Assembly: GCA_037576215.1 (NCBI GenBank)
Contig: JBANDB010000007.1
Span: 1,023,001-1,087,000 of the forward strand
DNA length: 64,000 bases
From: Armillaria gallica
Taxonomy: Eukaryota; Basidiomycota; Agaricomycetes; Agaricales; Physalacriaceae
Direction: 5' to 3'
Positions within the stretch are counted from its first letter, which is position 1. Each line of letters begins with the position of its first letter. The position numbers were made by a program, and so were the translations under genes. Under the pieces are notes generated by a model that ran no database searches, was not told the DNA's origin, and was given only the letters and a program-made list of their open reading frames with translations. This document shows, one piece after another, positions 57,501-64,000 of this stretch.

Positions 57501-60500
57501 AGTAGCTCTCTTGACCAACAAAGGGAGATAAGGAAAGCACAAGGACTATATTGATATTGCTAGAGCACAAAAAGTAAGGATTAAATATCCAGAAAGCAAA
57601 GAATGTAAGTCGGTTCAACCAACAGTCAGAGTGTGTAGGTTCGTAATCTCCTCAACCCATCTCTGATGCTCAAACAGGAAGGTAAGCTTGCCATTGTAAC
57701 TTGTAGGTCCGACATGCTCCCAAAATAACACGAGCTTCAAAGACTCGATGAAATACTTGCAAGCTATGAGTAACCTTAACCCTGGGGAGAGGCAACATCA
57801 GTGCAAGAAGAATCAGGAAAAACAAAGGGCATACGAAACGCAAAGTCTGTTCAAACTCCTCTCGAGACAAGGCCTGACATTGTACACCACCTCCATGACT
57901 CCCTCCAGGATGGCTCTTTACTCTGCAATGGTTGTCAAGGGGTTGGGGCCTGGCATTCAGTCAGGTCTTCCTCATCCTTGAAGGTCATCGCGTACAGACC
58001 CAACACTGCACCTGAGAAATGATGTTTGAGTGAAGGGAAACAACCGAAGAAGAACATAGTAAACACACTGTAAGTGATGCAGGGATATATCGTGGATTTT
58101 GCAGGAGGTGGGAAATATTGATACTAAACCAATGGCAGTAAAAACACATTTGAGGGAGAGAAATACATACTGTATGCATAGTTTGTTCACAGACTGAGAC
58201 AACAGTTAGCCAATGATATATAGGCAGAGAGTTAACGGCGTACCTCATAAGAGTTATCCAAGTTTCCTGCACCCCATTCCTCCTTGAAAAGAGCGATTCA
58301 AGTCGGATTCTCAGCAACATGACTTTGATGTTGTGATCTTCAAGGATGTGGGGCTTTGAAAACAATAAATTGGTTGTGAAACACATACTACTCTCCAGAT
58401 CCATGATAGCCCATAATGCCTTGTTGCACCTCTGCCTTTTCGAGTCCATAACACCTCTCCTCATTGGCCTCATCGACCTAGACCTGTCCATCTTTGTCTG
58501 GGGTAGTGAACGGTAGGGCACGACCTGTATCCTCTGAAACACGTGGAGGATGCATGGAGGAGGATGACAGGCAGCGCAAAGAACACCGACATCCAGAACA
58601 CACACTGACCACATGTGTCCACCTCCTCCACAATTTGGGCTGGTGGCAACTCCAACGATAGAAGGTTTTGATGGCTGGCCGGACCAATAATACTAGTTGC
58701 ATTGATGTAAGGTTCTCCTGGTATGTAGAAGGCGAGATAGGATTGGATAGAAGTGCAGGTCAGTGTTTCTGAGAGTCATCGTTTATGGAAAATATGTTGA
58801 TATGTGGTAGAGAGCTGGGAGAGGGGCAAGTAAGAGGCAGAGATTCTTATAGGCCACCTAGCTTCCTGCCTCAAAAACAGACTGTCTATTTGATCCAAAT
58901 CCTGACTCACCATCAAAGTTGTATCAATGAGACTAACATCTATGCAAGGATAAGGAAGCATAGGGCCGGATTGACTTGTGGACGTTCCTTGAAGGATTTC
59001 AGAAGAAAATCTGTGCAAGAGAGTGTGGATTAGCCATGGAAATGTAAGTATAAATAGTCTGCACACCTGCAATGAGACTCATCCACAGCACAGCACATGC
59101 AGGCCATACACATATACACCAGCATCTGTCAGTTGATTTTTCAACTTGTCGTAGAAACAGGGTCCAGGGTGAGTCTTGAGCTTGGAATCCCAATGTGGCA
59201 ATGAGATTGAGGAAATGTCATGAATAGTTGGGAGTGGCTTGTAGGACAGAAATGAGAAGGAGAAGGTCAGAGACAGTCGAAGCCATGGAGGACACATGTG
59301 GGGACAATGAGAATGAAGAAAGTGACGAAGAGCCAAAGCTTAAGGGCAAATTGCCATTTCTAGCATTCACCTCATCTCTGTGCAGAGCATTTTCATATGG
59401 GCACCATTGCTTACAATGACTCAGCCTTACATTCAAACAACATTCTGAAGATTTCATAGGGTACTATCACACTCTGAGTTGGGCACCATGGAATGCTCCT
59501 CGAAATTTCTTATGATTTTATTATAAACTCCCATGTACAAGACACCATATGTGCGATCACTGCCATGCTGGCATAGCCCACTGATATGCTACCATGCAGC
59601 CAGACTTATTGCCTGAGGCCAAGAATTGTTCTCAGTACTACATGTATACCACCCAAATTGTAGCACAGGGGGATCGTCTGCAACGTCTTCCTGTGTCTCT
59701 CGTGCACCCTTGTCATGCATTTCTAGACTGAGCCCATCCTGATGAGCACAACTTGGACACTATGCTGGGCTCGGCAGATTGCAATTGACAAAAATGAGGA
59801 GAGGTACGTCAGAGCGTTGCATGGACAAGTTCCCACAAAGCGAGAGATGAGTGATGGTGCTGTCTTTTATATTGGCAAAAGAGAGTGAACAATGAGGAAT
59901 ATTGACTCAGAGAAAGATCATATAAGACAGTGATAGATGGAGGCTGTTCGATGTGAGGATGCATACAGGTCTGAAGTAGAAGCCTCCTCTGACACTGAGT
60001 TGGGTGAGATGGTGAGGTTCTGGTGATGGAAACAGAGTTTTCCATCCAACCAAACATGGAGAAGACGATGTCTGGTTGCAAAGAACATCATTTCTGCCAA
60101 TCTCCTCTCAAATGCAGCATACTGAACACCCTGCTGCGATGTCATAAGTGGTATTGCAGCAACAAGAATTTCTCCAGCTTCTTGGAGTTCTTTTCCCTCC
60201 ACCCTTTGAATAATCAGTCCAATGGGCTTACTGAGTCTGAAAACTCCAGCGAGACGTGGTGTAAATGTGTTACATATTGCACCAATGTCTTGCCCAAAAT
60301 GAGGTTTCACGTTCCATATTGATGACCAACATCTCAAAGATGTGGGGTATGGCAAATGCGCATAAGAGCATACACATGCATCGGAGGGCCATGCGCCCAA
60401 TGTTGCAACATTCATAGAGGACACACCCCAACAGTTTAGTGGGCAAAGAAAATGACAAGGGTGTATAGGATGTCACACAGAAGTTTAGCAGGTCATGGTC

Positions 60501-62560
60501 TCGATGCCAGGAATGCGGGTAGCAAAAAGTTTCGAATCAAGCAGTGGGGAGGATGGGTCAAGAAGCCACTGGCCTAGTTGTATTTGTGAAATGATGTATC
60601 TGGTCTACAGGGATGATGTCAAGTGCAGCTTTCCATATCTTGAAGGGCACATACACACCTAATACTGTTCCTGTGAGATGATTAGAACAATGCGAGAATA
60701 GGCATTGATAAGGTAAACATATTGCAGGCAATGAAGCTGAAGGGTATAGCCTTTCGTTAGTTCCATAGCCTTGGTCAGGAGTTGCTGATACTAAAGTGAT
60801 GTGAATGAAAAGAGATGTTATATTCAAAAAAGCACATACCAGTCAGCAAAAAATGTATATATGCAGGTCACAAAAGAAACTTGGGATCAATATGGGCTTG
60901 AACTTGATCAAGGTATTGATAACAATCTGTGCACCAAAGTCAATGCTTGATGCACCTGTGTCAATTGCCAAGCACATACCTCTCAAGCAGACAGAACCTA
61001 GTTTACTTCTCCTCTGTAATCAATCCTCAGTGCATGACTCCGATTCGCTGTCCCTCCTCGCAGCATAGCAGACTGCAAGTAAGATACAGGGCAGAATTGT
61101 TCAGTGAAGACAGGTGAGCACAATGGCACAGATCAGTGATCGGACCCTTCGCAAGTAGACAGATCTTCTCCTTCAAATCCCCTAACATCCATGTCCTTCA
61201 ACTGAGGACTGTCGAGTCAATGCACAAATCGCCTCAAGTTTTGGTCTTGAACATGTGAGGAGAAGGGAAGATTCCTGGGAGAGAAGGGGGTTTAGTGCAT
61301 GAATTTACAGGATAGTTGAGGACTCACCATAATCAAACTTCAGTGCCCATTCTTCCCCCACATGTAGCAAGTCCATCCTTTAATCCAACCCATTCCAATC
61401 TATCAGTCTGATTTGCTGCCATCTCTGGCCATTGCCCACATAGTGCACGCAGGAACACGATACATGGTAACCATGGTCTGACAAAATCAAGGCTGACACT
61501 ATACATGTAAGGGACAATGTCGAGGGAAGAAAGTCCATGAACTTAGGGATCCAAAGGGAGGACATGGGAGGAGAATCTATGCAAAGGTGTGTTGGCCACA
61601 GAGAAGAAAAGGCAAGAATCAACAACTCACCTGAAGTCAAAAGAGAAGGTCCATCCTGGAGAATGCATAACCACCTCACTCACCAGGCTTGGATGGAGCT
61701 GCAATGAATCTGTGTAGGGGTAGTGGATTGCACATGGAAGCAGTTCAGAGCGTGGTAGACGATGCACGATGGCTTATGACAGGCTAGCTTCTTTGTTTCA
61801 TTGTTAATCGCCAGAACATGATAAAGGGTGTATAGATGCGAGGTTGGAGCTGCTCTCAGAGTAACATAGGATGAAGGAAAGATGTCAGGAAGCTGGTGTA
61901 GTAATGTCAGCCACCAAAGTCAAGGGCTCTACAGAAAAGACGTACCCAGATTCATGTTCTGTGCCAGTTTGGTGGGCCCAACAACGACATTGGTCCTAGT
62001 CACCAAAAAACATGATAGTAGCATAGGTCGAAAGAAGCTGTCTGTATGCTTCATTGGAGTGCCTGCGCCAATTGAAGAGGAATCAAGGATCACATTGACA
62101 CTGGTCACTTCAACTTTCTGCTGTTGCTGTTGCTGGTCGTCCCATCTATCTCTGTCGCCGAAATACAATACGGTCGTCTCAACGCAAATTGGCATGGCAT
62201 GCTGAGGTCAAGATACACAGTGTTGGTGAAGGGAACATGTCTCTTGAATGGATTTAGACAAGAATGGACATTGGAACACTGACAATCTCTGGAAGAAAGA
62301 TCTGAGGATGTTGTGTTGTAGGTGGTACGAGAAACAGAGGAAGTTGCCATCACGATCCATGTTCCTCCCAAAGAGGAATCGACCTTGTTTTCCTTCTTAC
62401 CCCTTCCTTCAAAGATTCACTTTGCTTTACATCGTCTATCTGCTCATTCACTGTATCCTCTGTCCGTGATTTTTATTTCCATGACCTTGATTCAGATAAA
62501 ATTGTGTGGTTATGTGTTTCTCTCCATTCCGTCACCTTGTGCCACCCTCCAGATTCTTGA
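57500..62560 (-). pseudogene. CpG-depleted mosaic of G1 and G2 exons
   Basis: Minus-strand pieces of both families are recognisable. The AT-rich G1 3' block lies at 57,540-57,610. A relative of the 17.9/18.8-kb block lies at 58,150-58,420. The block shared with the inverted 13-kb relic lies at 58,470-59,190, and a piece resembling the VELDAL exon near 60,600-60,660. A relative of the 36-kb duplication lies near 61,500-61,650. A G1 5' part lies at 61,700-62,480, including a well-kept frame at 62,195-61,929 with TTVLYFGDRDRWDDQQQQQQ that ends at a GTACGTC donor. CpG is scarce: 11 by hand count in 60,001-60,600, against 43 in 29,401-30,000. The copy is clearly degraded. Confidence 0.5.
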
Positions 62561-62564
62561 GAAT

Positions 62565-64000
62565 TATCCAATACCGTTATACCCCAGATCATCAGGTTGT
62601 GGCTCCTGTCATTAGTCAGAGGACTGCGGCTATTTGTTCAGGTGAAGATGGCAAGGCTGAAGTGATTACGACCCGAATGGTGTATGAAATTATCTTCACG
62701 AGAGTTGTTAGATATGCAAAGGTGTGTGCTGCATTGTTTGTTTTTCAGCTGTCTTTTAATACATTTCCCAGGAGTACCATATGATGAAGAACATTATGAT
62801 CTGCGGGAATGGTATGGAAGGGTATATCATTGCCAAGCTCCCAAAGGACCACAACAAGAGCAAGTTTGTTGTTCATCCCGTATTCATGGAAACGGCACTC
62901 CACATAGCCAGATTCCTTGCAAATATGCAAGGCAGTGATAATGACACCTATATCTGCTCAAAAGTCAAGTCTGTCAAAGCTGTCCCACGTTTGATCAGCA
63001 ATGATGCTACGTATGGTGTGTTCATCGTGAATGCATGGGTGGAATCTGAAGGTATATGTTATTGGATGTCATTGCAGTAGACATTTTGGGTATGTCTTTA
63101 TTTCAGTGGTACTCAAAGATTGGTACTAAAGAGCCTGGCCAAATTGTAGCACAGCTCAAGGGCATGTGCTTCAAGAAACTTTGCCTGAACACCCTTCAAT
63201 GTGGTTTGGCTATGCATGCTGGTCATAGTGTGCCAATGCTGGCCCAAAAACGCAGTTGCAGCCGCTTTGAAGCCCAGGATCACAGAGGTTGCACCTGCTC
63301 TTGGACCTCATTTCTCTCCTAGGAAACATCCTGTTGATATCCAGAACACAGTACTTAATACTGTTGGTGACACCTATGATACTGAAATTTTGGCACTTGA
63401 TGTAAATGCAGATCTTGGGACTTGCAGCATTGATTCGCTTATGTCTATTGAAAATTTGTGCAAGTTTGAAGAGTCTTTCCCTCAAATGCAATTTGACATG
63501 AATATCTTTAGCACCTGCAATATAACAGAGCTAGTGTGTGAGATCTTGTCCACAGTTGGATCACAAGCAGCCTCTGTGATAAATACCGCAGAGACAGCAT
63601 CCACTCCAGAACCTACTCTGCAAGGTGATGCATCTCAGTCGACCGATGTCTGTTCCATCCTGCTGGGACTCATATCCTCCTTCAAGGGCTTCAAAATATC
63701 AAACCGTGACCTGAATGCAGACACAGATACCACCCATGGCTTAGTGAATCCCCTCTTCAACAGCAAACTTCAGACATTCTTCCCTGATGTTACCCTCGAT
63801 CTCACCAAACCTTCTGTCTGCAGCACCCTCTTGGATGAGGTTGCAGTGCAGAGCCATCATCCTCAAATCCTGATTTGGTTGATACAAAGCCCATGTCCGT
63901 GTCTGTTCTTGGGTTGGATGAGTCGGATATCCAGGATGACACCGAGTTTGAGACTATCGGGCTCGACTCTCTGACCGCTACCAAAGCTCTTCATGCTATT
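62565..64000 (+). pseudogene. Non-reducing polyketide synthase fragment (product template and ACP domains)
   Basis: The 3' half of a non-reducing polyketide synthase, running off the right edge. The product-template domain reads [37 protein letters not shown], then after a 50-bp intron (62,722-62,771) [70 protein letters not shown] and LAMHAGH. An acyl-carrier domain with [10 protein letters not shown] (phosphopantetheine Ser kept) follows. A carrier-like repeat follows in which that site reads HGLVNPLF, and another carrier begins at the edge with [13 protein letters not shown]. Frameshifts near 63,055, 63,240 and 63,850 and the missing N-terminal half (starter, ketosynthase and acyltransferase domains) make it a pseudogene in this window. 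Basidiomycete relatives make orsellinic-acid-type aromatics. Confidence 0.88.

Noticed and set aside
1..64000. tRNA, rRNA or CRISPR features
   Set aside because: No cloverleaf-like sequence, rRNA core or regularly spaced repeat array was seen on either strand.

Overview
The window looks like a transposon-invaded accessory region of a filamentous basidiomycete, probably an agaricomycete. The reasons are protein-coding genes split by short introns of about 50 bp, basidiomycete-style HET (heterokaryon-incompatibility) proteins, a tyrosine-recombinase retrotransposon of the Ngaro/PAT type, and relics of a farnesyl pyrophosphate synthase and a non-reducing polyketide synthase. I saw no tRNA, rRNA, CRISPR array or bacterial-type operon.

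Layout. 1-3.5 kb: decayed minus-strand copies of an unrecognised intron-rich family (called G1 here). 3.5-7.4 kb: two divergently transcribed paralogous four-helix membrane proteins. 7.5-14 kb: decayed remnants, first on the minus strand and then inverted onto the plus strand. 14.0-15.15 kb: a farnesyl pyrophosphate synthase pseudogene. 15.3-19.2 kb: G1 and a second unrecognised family (G2). 19.2-56.4 kb: a head-to-tail array whose module is a G1 copy (minus), a segment S (weak plus-strand exons) and a HET gene (minus). Module I carries an intact 562-aa HET gene (24.1-25.8 kb). Module II carries a HET copy broken by one stop codon and a 551-bp insertion (32.8-35.1 kb). Module III has G1 and S, followed by an unrelated, intact 731-aa HET gene on the plus strand (41.8-44.0 kb). 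Module IV is split by the 7.1-kb retrotransposon at 45,687-52,810 and ends in a decayed HET copy (54.6-56.3 kb). 57.5-62.5 kb: a CpG-poor mosaic of G1/G2 exons. 62.6 kb to the right edge: a frameshifted polyketide synthase fragment.

Mobile elements. The retrotransposon has split direct repeats in the order A1-ORFs-B1-A2-B2, a Gag with a CCHC knuckle, a reverse transcriptase/RNase H, and a tyrosine recombinase. A short copia-type non-autonomous LTR element (51,220-52,592) is nested in A2 with a 5-bp target duplication. All three in-frame stops I found in the retrotransposon genes read TGA where CGA is expected, which fits CpG deamination. The right end of the window is visibly CpG-depleted.

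How it fits together. The functional core appears to be two intact HET genes and the pair of membrane proteins. Most of the rest is a birth-and-death landscape in which a HET-containing module was duplicated in tandem and then eroded by insertions and C-to-T decay. HET-domain proteins are known in fungi for triggering cell death on non-self recognition; any such role here is inference.
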